DNA of 20,713 nt from Diplocarpon mali (lineage: Eukaryota > Ascomycota > Leotiomycetes > Helotiales > Drepanopezizaceae), in the NCBI GenBank assembly GCA_024741835.1, contig JAENRP010000527.1, positions 1 to 20,713 on the forward strand, read 5' to 3'. Position 1 is the first letter of the stretch, and each line of letters starts with the position of its first letter. This document shows positions 8,862-19,395 of the stretch, piece after piece. Position numbers and translations under genes: made by a program. Below the pieces are notes generated by a model. It had not been told where the DNA came from and made no database searches. It worked only from the letters and a program-made list of their open reading frames with translations.

Positions 8862-10681
8862 ATGACTACCAGATGTTTGAGGGGTGTCTCCTTGACATGG
8901 CCGAGACAACCCCTCACCGTGCCCCGCGCAGCATCAACACTAGCAAGCTTCAAGATACCCAAGGTCTCCAATGAGCCGAACGTGAGTCTGAACTAGCAAT
9001 TGACTGCCCCGAAGCTGACGGTGATAGCACCATTACGCCAAAGGCTCTGCTCAAAGGGAGGGCCTGACAGCCGCCCTCGGGAGGTTCCAGACACAAACGC
9101 CTGTGGAGGTACCAATTGTAGTTGGCGGCAAGGAGGTCAGTTAAGATCTTGTCAGTCGCTATTCAGAGCTGACCATGGCAGATCAAAACCTCAACGATAT
9201 CCACTCAACAGAACCCATCCAACCATTCCTCTACAGTTGCTTCCTACTCCAACGCCTCCCCGTCCGACGTATCGGCAGCGATTGATGCAGCTCTTGCGGC
9301 AAAGCCAGCATGGGAATCTCTACCCTTCTCCGACAGAGCTGCCGTTTTCTTGAAGGCAGCAGATCTGATTGGTGGGAAATACAGATATGATATTATGGCT
9401 GCGACGATGCTGGGGCAGGGCAAAAATGCGTGGCAGGCGGAAATTGACTCGGCGGCGGAATTGGTCGATTTTCTGAGGTTTCAAGTACAATTTGCAGAGG
9501 ATTTATATGCACAACAGCCAGAACGCAACTCGCCGGGGGTGTGGAACAGGGTAGAATACAGACCATTAGAGGGCTTTGTCTACGCTGTCACGCCATTCAA
9601 CTTCACGGCAATTGCTGGTAATTTGCCTTGTACTCCTGCACTATTGGGCAATGTTGTTATTTGGAAACCATCAGATTCGGCAATCGCCTCGAATTGGCTG
9701 CTTTACAACATCCTACTCGAAGCTGGCCTTCCAAAAAATGTTATACAGTTTGTGCCTGGGAACCCGGAGGAGATCACCAAAGTTTTGCTTGCACACAAGA
9801 AATTTGCCTGTCTACACTATACGGGTAGTACAGCCGTTTTCCGAAAGTTGTACGGATCGATCGCCAATGGTGTTGCTGAGGGCAGATACTCAAGTTACCC
9901 AAGGATTGTTGGAGAGACCGGAGGGAAGAACTTCCATCTCATTCACCACTCGGCAGATATCGAGAACGCTGCAGTCCAGACTGTCCGCGGCGCTTTTGAG
10001 TACCAGGGCCAGAAGTGTAGTGCGACATCTAGAGCGTATGTACCTAAGTCCGTCTGGCCACAATTCAAAGACCGTCTCGTCTCCGAGACTTCTGTCCTCT
10101 CTATCGGTGCACCGACAGATCACAAGAACTTCGTCGGGCCTGTCATCCACGGCGGATCCTTCAAGAAGCTCTCTGGGGTGATCGATGCTGCCAGAAACGA
10201 TAAAGAGCTTGAATTACTCGTGGGAGGCAAGTATGACGGCTCTACTGGCTACTTTATCCACCCGACAATCTACGCAACTACAAATCCAAACCACCATCTC
10301 CTATCGACCGAGCTTTTTGGCCCTATTCTCACAATCCACGTCTACGACGATACATCTGCTCCTGTGGAGGCATTCGAAGCGGCTTGTAAGCTTGTCGATA
10401 GCACGTCCGAGTACGGCCTGACGGGCTCTATTTTTGCCACTGACCGAGACGCTATCCGGTATGCTGAGGATGCTCTGAGGAACTCTGCCGGAAATTTCTA
10501 CATTAACTGCAAGAGCACTGGAGCTGTAGTTGGACAGCAGCCGTTTGGGGGTGCTAGGGCTAGTGGAACGAACGATAAAGCCGGAAGTCCGCATTTTTTG
10601 ACACGCTTTGTCAGTGCGAGATCCATCAAGGAGGAGTTTAGTCCAACCTTGAAGGTCGAGTACCCAAGTAACGAGGTTTGA
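8862..10681 (+). CDS. PUT2: Delta-1-pyrroline-5-carboxylate dehydrogenase, mitochondrial
   Basis: Three exons, 8862-8981, 9028-9135 and 9182-10681, encode 575 residues, the usual length for this ALDH4 enzyme. It oxidises glutamate semialdehyde (P5C) to glutamate with NAD+, the second step of proline catabolism in the mitochondrial matrix. Visible signatures are PFNFTAIAGN, the nucleotide-binding YTGSTAVF, the general base Glu321 in GETGGKN, the catalytic Cys355 in QGQKCSATSR, and the C-terminal NCKSTGAVVGQQPFGG. The N-terminus (MTTRCLRGVSLTWPRQPLTV) is Arg-rich with no acidic residue, a typical mitochondrial presequence, which supports the ATG at 8862. STLASFKIP then aligns with the conserved start of the mature protein. 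Both introns are 46 nt, phase 0, with clear CTGAC branch sites. In some aspergilli this gene (prnC) sits in a proline cluster; no proline oxidase or permease is next to it here. Confidence 0.95.
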
Positions 10682-11129
10682 TTTACGGTCCAAGTGCGGA
10701 ATAGGTGAACCGGAATAGGCGTTGGATGTATGTATGGATAAAAGGTGTATTAAATAAATTGATTGGCCAGGTTGACTGGCTTCGTGGTTTTCAAACCCTC
10801 TGGGCTCAAGATCCAGTGTCGATTTCTGGTATTGAAATCCAAATAATCCGGCCACTGGAGTAAGCTGGGACATCGAAGAAATCCAGAAGTCTGGATGAGC
10901 ATAGAAACTTGACCATAGCAGTTATTCACAGCCAGTCCAACGCTCGCTCCTACATTTTGGAGCCTGCGACCAAGGAGATCAGCTAAGCTACCCCGCCATG
11001 CCACCAAGGCTGACGCCCAGCCTTGCCCCTGCCAGCGGGTCCACCATCACTGATATTCAATCAAAACCTGTTTTCAATTCCGAAATTTTGTGATTTCCTC
11101 TCAAATTCGGCACTTCTCTCAATAGAAAG
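10682..11129 (+). promoter_or_regulatory. P5CDH 3' region and GH5 promoter
   Basis: A tandem intergenic region of 448 bp. It holds a probable AATAAA polyadenylation signal for P5CDH near its start and a pyrimidine/AT-rich stretch (about 11047-11128) immediately before the GH5 ATG, typical of fungal 5' leaders. A minus-strand open frame at 10750-11007 shows no recognisable motif and I do not call it. Confidence 0.5.
10753..10758 (+). terminator. Candidate polyadenylation signal AATAAA
   Basis: A perfect AATAAA inside TAAATAAATT, 72 nt past the P5CDH stop codon. Position and sequence fit a fungal mRNA 3'-end signal, though fungi use this motif loosely. Confidence 0.4.
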
Positions 11130-12848
11130 ATGAAGAAACTACTCAACAAAGCCAAAGCGGCCTTGGACGACTTCTCGGACTCTGCTTCCTCCGGGCTCTC
11201 TCAAAAACCAACCTCCCAACCCAACCAACCATCCACCATCGGGCCTCCTAGCACGCAAGACCTCCTCCGCTATAGGTTCCACTGGGGCACCAATCTAGGC
11301 TCCATCTTCGTCCTCGAGAAGTGGCTCTCCGGGTCCATGTTTGTATCGTCCGCGTCCGGAGACAGCGAGCTCGCGGCGGTGACTGCTGCAGTCAAGGAAC
11401 TCGGCATCGACGGCGCTCGAGAAAAATGGGAGGCGCACTGGCGGAGTGCGGTGAGTGAGCAGGACTTCGAGTGGCTGTCTAGGGAGGCGAGGTGTACGAG
11501 CATTCGCTTGCCGATTGGCTACTTCACCCTTTCCCCGGAGTGGTGTCGGGGCACGCCCTTCGAGGGCGTGGGAGAGGTGTACGCGAACGCCTGGGGTGCG
11601 GTACGAGATATCGTGGCGAGGGCGAGGAGCTGGGGCATTGGTGTCTTGTTGGACTTTCATTTCGTCTATGGGGGTGCTAATGGCGAAGCTCACGGATCTG
11701 GGACTGGAAGAGCCGATCTCTGTAAGTTTGGGGAATGCCTCTCCTCCATGTTCTGATTGCCCGGGGGCGTTTCAGGACTTCTCAGGAGTGCTTCCTGGCA
11801 TATATGTCGCTAATTGCACTGTCGTCTAGGGGACAACAGGGAGAATCGAGACAGCTGTAAGCGGGCTCTAGGGTGGATTGCTAGCCAGTTGCGAGAAATG
11901 GATGGAGTCGTTGGGATTCAAGCTGTCAACGAAGCTACCCACAACGCCGCGAGAATGTATGAGTTTTACGAGGACGTCGTCAGGGAAGTCGCTAGATGGG
12001 ATGAAAACATGCCAATCTACATTTCCGATGCTTGGGATCTGAAAACAGCTCTGGACTGGACAACCAGTCGCCATCCGTTCAGCGGGGCTCCGAGAAACCC
12101 AGTCCTGATCGACACGCATCGGTATTACACTTTTAGCGACGAAGACCGAAGCCAGAACCCCCAACAGATCATCGGGCGCATAGGTGCTGAATTAAGCGAG
12201 CTCGATGGGAGGGAGGGGAGTCTGGGCGACAAAGGGGAGGCTCAGATCGTCATCGGAGAGTGGAGTTGCGTCCTCGATGGCCAGACCTGGGGAAGAGTTG
12301 GACCGGATGAAAAAGATGGTCTGGTGACCCAATTTGGCCGCATTCAAAGCCAAAAATGGCAGCAGAGATGTGGAGGCAGTTTCTTCTGGACGTACAAGAT
12401 GGACTGGATGGATGGTGGCGAATGGGGCTTTGCAGAACAGACCAAGAAGCAGAACATCGTGCCACCTCCTTACCTCACGTTGCCAGCTCAAGAAGTCCGA
12501 CACAGGATCCAGACTGCCGAGGCACAGAGACAGCAGATGGCGCACAGCGCGAGGCAGAACCACGATCACTACTGGGACTCGACGGCTCCGGGGAAGCAGT
12601 TCCAGCACCAGCTCTACAGCGACGGCTGGAACATCGGGTTCTCGGATGCGCAGAGGTTCTTCGGCATGAGGAGCGAAGGCGCGTTGGGGCAGAGGGCTGC
12701 AGGGGAGGGCGGGGATAGGATTGGGTGCTTGGAGATCTGGGTCAAGAAGAGGCTTCTGGAGTCGGGCCACAGAGGCGAATTTGTCTGGGAGTGGGAGCAG
12801 GGCTTCCGGGCCGGAGTTGGGGCCTTCAACCAGTGTGTCGGGATCTGA
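11130..12848 (+). CDS. Glycoside hydrolase family 5 protein, non-secreted type
   Basis: Two exons, 11130-11721 and 11830-12848, encode 536 residues; the 108-nt intron (GTAAGT...TAG) splits a Trp codon so that RADL continues into WGDNREN. GH5 features in order: YRFHWGTNLG opening the barrel at about residue 48, the conserved Arg in SIRLPIGY (Arg126), LLDFHFVYGGANGEAHGS (173-190), the acid/base Glu232 in AVNEATH, the His/Tyr pair in DTHRYY (292-297) and the nucleophile Glu341 in IGEWS. The N-terminus is Lys-rich, then Ser/Pro-rich, and has no signal peptide or membrane segment, so the enzyme probably acts inside the cell. Length, C-terminal tail and lack of a signal recall the YBR056W-like branch of GH5 rather than secreted exo-1,3-beta-glucanases or cellulases. 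The natural substrate, possibly an intracellular beta-glucoside or glycolipid, cannot be read from the sequence. It converges with ATG11. Confidence 0.85.
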
Positions 12849-13217
12849 TGGGGGGAACTGAACAAGTTCCTCGCACGGGTATGGGTTTTATCTTCTGGAC
12901 TCCATCAGCGAGCTGGTACCACCTGTGCAGACCGAGCAACGGCCATGGCGTGCTCTAGGCGACCTGCAAAGCATCTATTCGGGAGCAGTATACCCACGCG
13001 CCGTGCCGTAGAGTTCGCAGAGACATCTCCCCATCGCAGAGTGAGCTGTTGCGCCCAGCTCACCTCCACGCCACCCCTCTCTCTCCGTGTGCAGCAGCCC
13101 CTGAGCCCTCGCTCCGCTTCGCTACCCGTGTTTACGCCCCCCGTCCATCCGAGACCGCGACAGCACCGAGTGACGACGCGATGGCTCTGCGCAGACACTG
13201 CCTCGGAGCCGCACGGC

Positions 13218-13299
13218 AGAGAAGAGAAGAGAAGAGAAGAGAAGAGAAAGAGAAAGAGAAAGAGAAAGAGAAAGAGAAGAGAAAGAGGGAAAGAGAGAA
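13218..13299. repeat. Compound GA-rich microsatellite
   Basis: An almost pure purine tract: about five units of AGAAG (5 bp) pass into about five units of AAAGAG (6 bp), followed by degenerate GA sequence. Change of unit length within one tract suggests successive slippage events. Long purine runs of this kind can form triplex DNA. Confidence 0.85.
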
Positions 13300-13514
13300 T
13301 CAAAAAAACTCATCCCCAAGAGCCCACGAGCTTGGAAGAGGCTGCGAGATAGGTGCAGGTATTTGGTTGCCCCCCTCGCCTGTCCACCGGCCGCGAGAGC
13401 GCGGCTCCCTGCTCCGTCTCGTCTCATCGGTAGGATGTAGCCAGGGGCTTCCTTCATCCCACAACTCGGGCCACGATGCGGGCTGGTGACCTGCCGGTGC
13501 CGATGAGGCTGTTA

Positions 13515-13536
13515 TCTCTCCCTCTCTCTCTCTCTC
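13515..13536. repeat. (CT)n microsatellite
   Basis: CT dinucleotides interrupted once by CC, with about eight uninterrupted CT units at the right end, followed by an AT-rich GTATATATG stretch. Confidence 0.8.
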
Positions 13537-14044
13537 AAAATGTGTATACGTGTATATATGCACACCACCTCGCCCAGCGATCACGCACGGCAGTTTGCGG
13601 AGGGACCAAGAGCCCATTGCACCAAGCTCGCTGCCAGCGTGACGCATGGCACGCAGTTCACAACCGACCGAGATAAGGCACACCTGGTCTGTCGGGCTAA
13701 CGAAAACCGACTATGTATTAAGGGTCCTACAAGAAATATGGTATCATCGGCAATGCCCCTACAGAAAAACCGCAAACCCGTAGATCAACTCGCCTCGACA
13801 AATCCCCCGACTCCATGATGCAATGCTGTATGCCGCTTTCCACCCACTCCTCGCAACAAAATCGACTGAAAATGCCGGGCAACAACCTTCCTGTATATTC
13901 TCACTTCTTGTTCCTCCCACTTTCCAAACTGACGTCCAGAGACCAGAGGGAGTCCCAAATCATAGATTTCTTCGCGGGACTCGTGCCGGTGGATGTCGTG
14001 TTAGACCTTGGGTCCGCATTATGCTACACGCTATCAGCGTTCTT

Positions 14045-17000
14045 TCATGGGCCCATCAGGCTGTCAATCTCGCTTCGCACCTCGGGGTTGGGAATTCTGT
14101 CTGCACTGCCATTACCACCAGACGTGCTGTTCGTGCGGATCATCTGAGCTTCGGAACCTTCACCCGTCGCCGCCTGTGTGGTTGGTGGAGCTTTCAAGGA
14201 CGCCGCATCGGTTGCCCCCGTTCCGGTCCGGTCGAGTGTGGCTGCAAGGGGTGCCGATTTCTTCGAGTTGTTGCTGCTGCGTCTGCTGTCGAGGCTTTTG
14301 CTGAGTGTCTTGTTGATTCCATCGACGCCGCTGCTTGCAGATTTTTTGCTTCGGCGGATACTGCCAGTGGCGTCGACATGTGTACTTGCCACTGTACTTT
14401 TGCCGAGCCCAGGAGTTGAAGGAGCACCGGGTTTCTCCTCTGCTGCGTCGATGAGGTACCATCTCAGCCCATCGGAGAGATCGAACGGATTGTCGTCTTC
14501 GAAGGAGTCACCTCCATTGCTGGTCAGCGACCTTTTGTCAGACGGCTGAAGATGATTGCCTGGCATGGATTTGGAGAGGTCAACTACGCGATCCTCAATC
14601 TTATGTATCCGAGCAAGGAGCCAGTCCCGAGTTCGCAATTTATGAGATTCGTGCTCCTTCAAGAAGAAGTGAGGAGCCCCAATGTTGAACGCCGCCCAAG
14701 CTCCTGTCGCTTGATTTCGCGTGGGCAAGAAAAGCGCGAGGTCGCCTTCCTTGAAATTCTTAAATGCAATCTTTTCGTGAGCTTCCTTCTGGGCCGCGTG
14801 AGACTTCTCCCGATACGCACGAGCATCCTTGGAGTACTTCTTGGCAGTGTACTCCATGTCCTTGACTCGTTTTGTGATCACTTCGCAGAAGGATTCGACA
14901 TCGAAGCTGCCTAGAGCGTGGAGATACGCCTCGTACTTCTGGCTCTCCACATCATGATCGTCGGTATTCATCCAGTACAGAAGGTCAAGGTCTCCACTGT
15001 CAACCATGGCCTTCCGGCTCAGAGCACCCGACATGCTCCGTCTAATTGTTGAACCAGGATCCGAAGACTCGTTCGCACTGGTACGCTCAGGTCTCGGAAT
15101 TCTCTGTATAATCATCGAGTCTCCCTCGCGAGTGACAGAATAGCTCAGTCGTTCCAAGAGTCTACAAAGCCGGTCATTCTGGGCATAGATCCGCTGCGTC
15201 AGGTCCTTGGCGCGAGAAGTTCGTGCTTCGAATCGGGTGTTGAGCTTGTCATGTTTCTCCTGCGCCGAATGATATCTATCCCGAACGGATCTAAGCTCTT
15301 CCTCGACTCCCCCAAGACGCGACTGACAAGCAGCGAAAGCCTCCGACAAATTTGTGACCTTTTGCTCTTCTTCCTCGAGCCGAGTACGGAGTGCCTCGGA
15401 GCCAGTTTCCCCGTCGGAGATCTTGATCCTCAATCTGGATAGCTGAAGCCGCTCATCAGTCAGTTCGGCTTCTAGTGCTTTAAATTTGGCACGTTCTTCG
15501 CCTAGGCTCTCGCGTAGTTGGCAGGTCTCCACCTCTTCCACTGATAGCTTCTCCTTGATATGGTCCATTTCCGACATCAAATTGTTGATAGTGTTTTGAG
15601 CAGTATCACGATCAGATCTCACCATTGCGGCATCGCCCTTGGCAGTTTGAAGTTCGGCAACAAGGTCTCCAGACAGTGTCACCAGCGCAGTTGCCAGATC
15701 GTTGAGTCCTCCCGGTATCGCCGAAGTAGGCGTCAATTGTGCGTGCACATCACGTAATGCCTTCATCTGCATCTCATTCTCAGCCTCGGCCTTTTCAGCA
15801 CGAGCAACTAGATCTCTATTGTCTTGCCTGAGATTTTGCAGTTGCTTCTCCAAAGTTTCGTTGGTCTCTCGCTGCATTTTGGCTTCATCACGAAGATAAT
15901 CCACTTGGCCCTGGGCTTTCTGGGACTCTGCAGCGGCTTCCCTTTGTACCCTCTCGAGCTCATCCTGCAACGATTTTACACGTTCATCGATACCGGTCCT
16001 CTCGTTTTCATGAGACCCGAGATATCGATCTAACTCATCCTCGAGTTCCTCTAATTTGGCCTTCAGACGCTTGATCTCACTCTCGAGAGATTTTCGCTCT
16101 TCGATAAATTCCCGTTGCTGGGCGTCGAAATTCTCCATGAGATCCTTCTTAGTAGAGTTTGCTTCCTCGACCTGGGTCCTCATGGACAAAGCTGTATTTT
16201 CCTGGGAAGCCACCTCTCTTGCCAATCCCGCCGTACGTTCCCGTTCTGCAATCAACTCGGCCTCCAAGGAAAGAAGCTTCTGCTGGAAAGCCTTTTCATC
16301 AGGGCCGAGGTTCGCAGAGATCTTACGAGAAGATACGGAACAGGGCCTTGGAATTTCTTCAGCAAGTCGGGAAGACGTGAGTGGGTTTGCTGGACTTTGT
16401 AGATCAGGGCTTGGGTTCCCGGATGGCGGGAATATGTTCCCATTTGTGGCTCTTGTCATCTGAGACTGTCGGTGTAGCAGGTCTTCAAGCCTCCGTACCC
16501 GACTCTCAGCCGTTTTTAACTTGCCCTCGGTCTTCTGTTTCTCTTCTTGGAGAGCACGAAGTAACTCATCATCGCCCCTGACAAGGAGAGCGCTCCGACC
16601 AAGAGCAGCCTCATGAATGCTGCCTGCTTTGAAAGCTTTCGCTCGCTTGCTTTGTTGCTTGGTAGGATTATTGAGCTCCGAAAATATTCTAGCAACTTCC
16701 GCAACGAGGCCGGATTTCGAGTCCAGGGTTTGCAAGGTCTCCAAGAGAGCCTCCAGGTCTTGTCTAGCTACCTGAGGCCACTCGTCTTCCTCCCCAAGCA
16801 GCTTAACTTCCAATCCAGCGATCTTGTGATCCGCCTTATCGCCCCAGAGAGCGGTCCCAGTGCTCTTCTGCCACTTTCTCCGTCTTTTGACCTCCTCCTC
16901 CTGGAAGGATGCCATTTCGCCTGCTAACGTAGAAGAGTCTGATTTGACTTTATCATTCCATTCTCTCCGTCGAATCGCCTCCGCCAAAAACGAGGCATAT

Positions 17001-18316
17001 GTGAAAGGAAGCGTGTTGACCATAGACAGCACATTGAACGCGTCAAATGCCTGTCCATCAAGGTCAAACGTAGCAAATGCAGCGTTGGCCTCGCCTACCA
17101 TAGATGTCAAGGTTGCAATATCTCGCATGAGGTCCAGACTCTCTGCCACGATAGAGTTGCGTACTTCGGTGGCAGTCTGCAGAATCGCATCCATCTCGGA
17201 ACCCCTTTTCAATAGGTTTGGAAGGAAGTTTTTTGTGTGGAGAAGTGCGGATCTAGAAGCCTGCGAAACATTTTTGGCGATATCGGTGTAGCCAAGCACA
17301 TTTTCGTAGTCATTACTGACCTTCTTTGCAATGACTTCAATGTCTTCCAGTAATTGTGCAGCCTCAGACGCACGACCAGCCACTGCTCTGTCAAGCCCCT
17401 TTTCTACTTTATCGAATAATTCATCGGTTTTCCCTAGAATATCGTCCACTTTCTTACCCAATCCTCCACTATTCCGGCCAAGCTGTGATGATACACCCCG
17501 GACGAGTGCCCCCGCCTTTTTCGTTTCTTCAACATCAATCAGGTCCTCCAGCGTAGGCTGCAGTATATTTTTTTTAGAATCACGGCCGGTTATAAATTTG
17601 ATTATTTCGCTGGTAGCTGGTAGTGATCGAAGTCGGGCCAGAGATTTCTCCCAGTTGGCCCCTGCTGCTTCCTGCTCCTTCTTCACGTCTGCTGCCCATA
17701 GCTGGATATCTGCATTTTTTTGGTCCAGCGCTTTGACATGCCTCTCCAAGTTCATTACCGCCGCGTCTACACCCCGAGTGATGACTTCAACCTCTGAGTA
17801 TCGTTTTTGTGCCTCGAGGGACATGGCCGAACAGTCGTCCAGCACTTTCAAAGCCCATGATCTCCGTTGCATGAACAAATCTTGCCATGCTTTTAGGTCG
17901 TTCTGGTCTGCGATTGTGTCTGGTGCCTTTGAGATGTTGTATTTCGGGGGTAATGATAGTTCAGACTGTAGAGTTTTAATCAAGGAGGTAGAGGAGGGTT
18001 GTGCTATGCGGCGATCGTAGACAAATATTTCCTTCTACCTCCAGTCAGTTCGAGGTCGTAATGTAAACAATGATACATCTTGCCTCAGTAGATAGTGCCT
18101 GGATCCTGACTGGTTTCCCCAAAGCTGTCAAAGAAATCTGATCTTGAGCGGTGATCTTTGCATGTTTCGATACCCAGGTCTTGAAGGCGTCGAGCCTGTT
18201 GCGCAGTCAGTTGGGACTTCCAAGTGCCGCGAGTGAAGCACCACTGACGAAGTGAAGGCTCCCGGGTCGACCTGCAAAGCCTGGCCCGTATGAGCCAGGT
18301 AAACTTGAAGAGCCAT
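14045..18316 (-). CDS. ATG11: Autophagy-related protein 11 (selective autophagy scaffold)
   Basis: Three exons on the minus strand, 18249-18316, 18084-18195 and 14045-18034, encode 1389 residues, normal for filamentous-fungal Atg11. Atg11 links cargo receptors to the Atg1 kinase complex at the vacuole/phagophore in pexophagy, mitophagy and related pathways. The N-terminus MALQVYLAHTGQALQVDP, followed by LDAFKTWVSKH and EIFVYDRR, is the ubiquitin-like start of the family. About residues 640-1025 form a long coiled coil rich in Glu, Lys, Arg and Leu, with a shorter one near 557-590. The conserved C-terminal domain follows, with FKEGDLALFLPTRN, APHFFLKEH and DWLLARIHKIEDRVVDL. The final ~120 residues are Ser/Thr/Gly-rich and probably disordered. 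Intron 1 (18196-18248) is GT-AG; intron 2 (18035-18083) begins with GC. The third exon is open for 3990 nt without interruption. Confidence 0.93.
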
Positions 18317-18592
18317 CCTGCTGCTGTTACTCTGCAGCTATGGCAAGCTGCAGAATGTCTGTTGCTCGCAGGAAATTTGAAATCGTTGTTGTCGCATGAC
18401 GAGAGAAAGATCACAAGGCGGATGCGAGGCGGGAAGCCTCGTTTGACATAGCCGCTACTTCTAGAGCTCACCAGCCACACTTCACCGCTGCCCGCGCCAA
18501 GGGGGGAACGCGTCTGCTTGACTCGCAACGCGCTTTCAGGTGATGTTAGTATATACTCGATGATAAGGGGATCTTGGATATAATCCCGAGAT
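18317..18592. promoter_or_regulatory. Bidirectional promoter of ATG11 and CENP-H
   Basis: Only 276 bp separate the divergent start codons. The interval contains ACGCGT at 18508-18513, identical to the MluI cell-cycle box bound by MBF-type G1/S regulators. It also contains CGCGCCAAG near 18493-18501, whose complement resembles an E2F-like TTGGCGCG. TATATA at 18550-18555 is a weak TATA candidate, only 38 nt before the CENP-H ATG. Confidence 0.5.
18508..18513. promoter_or_regulatory. MCB-like cell-cycle box ACGCGT
   Basis: A perfect ACGCGT palindrome 80 bp upstream of the kinetochore gene. MCB sites drive G1/S expression in yeasts through MBF; here the role is inferred from sequence and neighbour only. 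Confidence 0.4.
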
Positions 18593-19395
18593 ATGTCTGG
18601 TAATCATTTGGAAGAAATGGAAGGTGTAGAGATGATGGAGGGAGAGACACAACCGCGGCTTCTGACGGGTGACGAGCAACGGGTCTTGGATTTGTATGAC
18701 CGACTTGATGAGCTACAACTCGAGATTGCTCTACTGAAAGCACAAGGAGTCTTGTCCAGAGGTGAGCCTGCCCTTGAAAGTTACTTTCCACGGGCTCTGA
18801 CAGCTGCAGACGGGCCAGAAGTAGTCTCCGAGGAAGATATCGCTGCCGCTGAGCAAGATCTTCTCAAAGCTAAATCTCTCTTCCTGTCACGGGCCAATGT
18901 GATCCAAAGTGTTCTGGTTACAGCCCCTATTCTCAAGGCGATTCACGCTGGGAATGAAGCCACAGTTGTTGAGCAGTGCGTGTAGTTCCTCACAGCAGAC
19001 TATTGATGCTGACGAACAGCAGAGACCTTTTCCCCCTCATCCAGAAACGGGACCAGCTATCCAGCACACTCACAGCGCTATCAACACAAGCACGCACGGC
19101 AAGAAATGAGTTGACGAACTTGGAGGCTGAGAATATCAAGATTGCTCGCACGAATGCTGAGCTCGCGACGAAGATGCTTGCCTTAGTCGAGGACGCAAAC
19201 ACGCAACGGACGGAGGACATCGAGGATCCGAAGTTACGGTCGCAGTTGGAGGACCTGCAGGGGAAGATGAAGCTCAGCCGGCGCAGATGGAGAATCATGA
19301 AGGGGACGGCGAGTGCGACAATCGCTGGGAGTGGAATTGACTGGGCAAGAGACCCCAAGCTGTTGGATATTGTGCTGGATAGTGACGGCGAGTAG
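18593..19395 (+). CDS. Probable kinetochore protein CENP-H (Fta3-like)
   Basis: Two exons, 18593-18975 and 19020-19395, encode 252 residues. CENP-H is a subunit of the inner-kinetochore CCAN complex (partner of CENP-I/K/M) and sits on centromeric chromatin. The protein is predominantly helical and coiled-coil-like: DEQRVLDLYDRLDELQLEI near residues 27-45 and a long Glu/Leu/Arg-rich segment at about 145-215. It ends with RRRWRIMKG and then GSGIDWARDPKLLDIVLD (231-248), which I recognise as the conserved C-terminal signature of the CENP-H family. The identification rests mainly on that motif. The 44-nt intron (18976-19019, GTGCGT...CAG) is chosen for its strong donor. A donor 4 nt downstream (GTGTAG) paired with an acceptor 3 nt later would also keep the frame and change only the junction residues. 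The first ATG (18593) is used; other in-frame ATGs at codons 9, 14 and 15 cannot be excluded. Confidence 0.7.

Larger units (their letters stand above)
12849..14044. other. Convergent intergenic region with simple repeats
   Basis: It lies between the stops of GH5 (plus) and ATG11 (minus), so it should contain both 3' UTRs and terminators. Open frames here are driven by the GA and CT microsatellites and by GC-rich composition; none has a recognisable domain. I found no tRNA or transposon signature. Confidence 0.6.

Noticed and set aside
10750..11007. 85-codon minus-strand open frame between P5CDH and GH5
   Set aside because: No motif, and it overlaps the P5CDH 3' end region. It could be a repeat fragment, but I could not match it to anything.
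15140..15240. TAGCTCAGT and TTCGAATC, resembling tRNA A- and B-box sequences
   Set aside because: Both lie inside the uninterrupted ATG11 coding exon, their spacing is wrong and no cloverleaf can be drawn.
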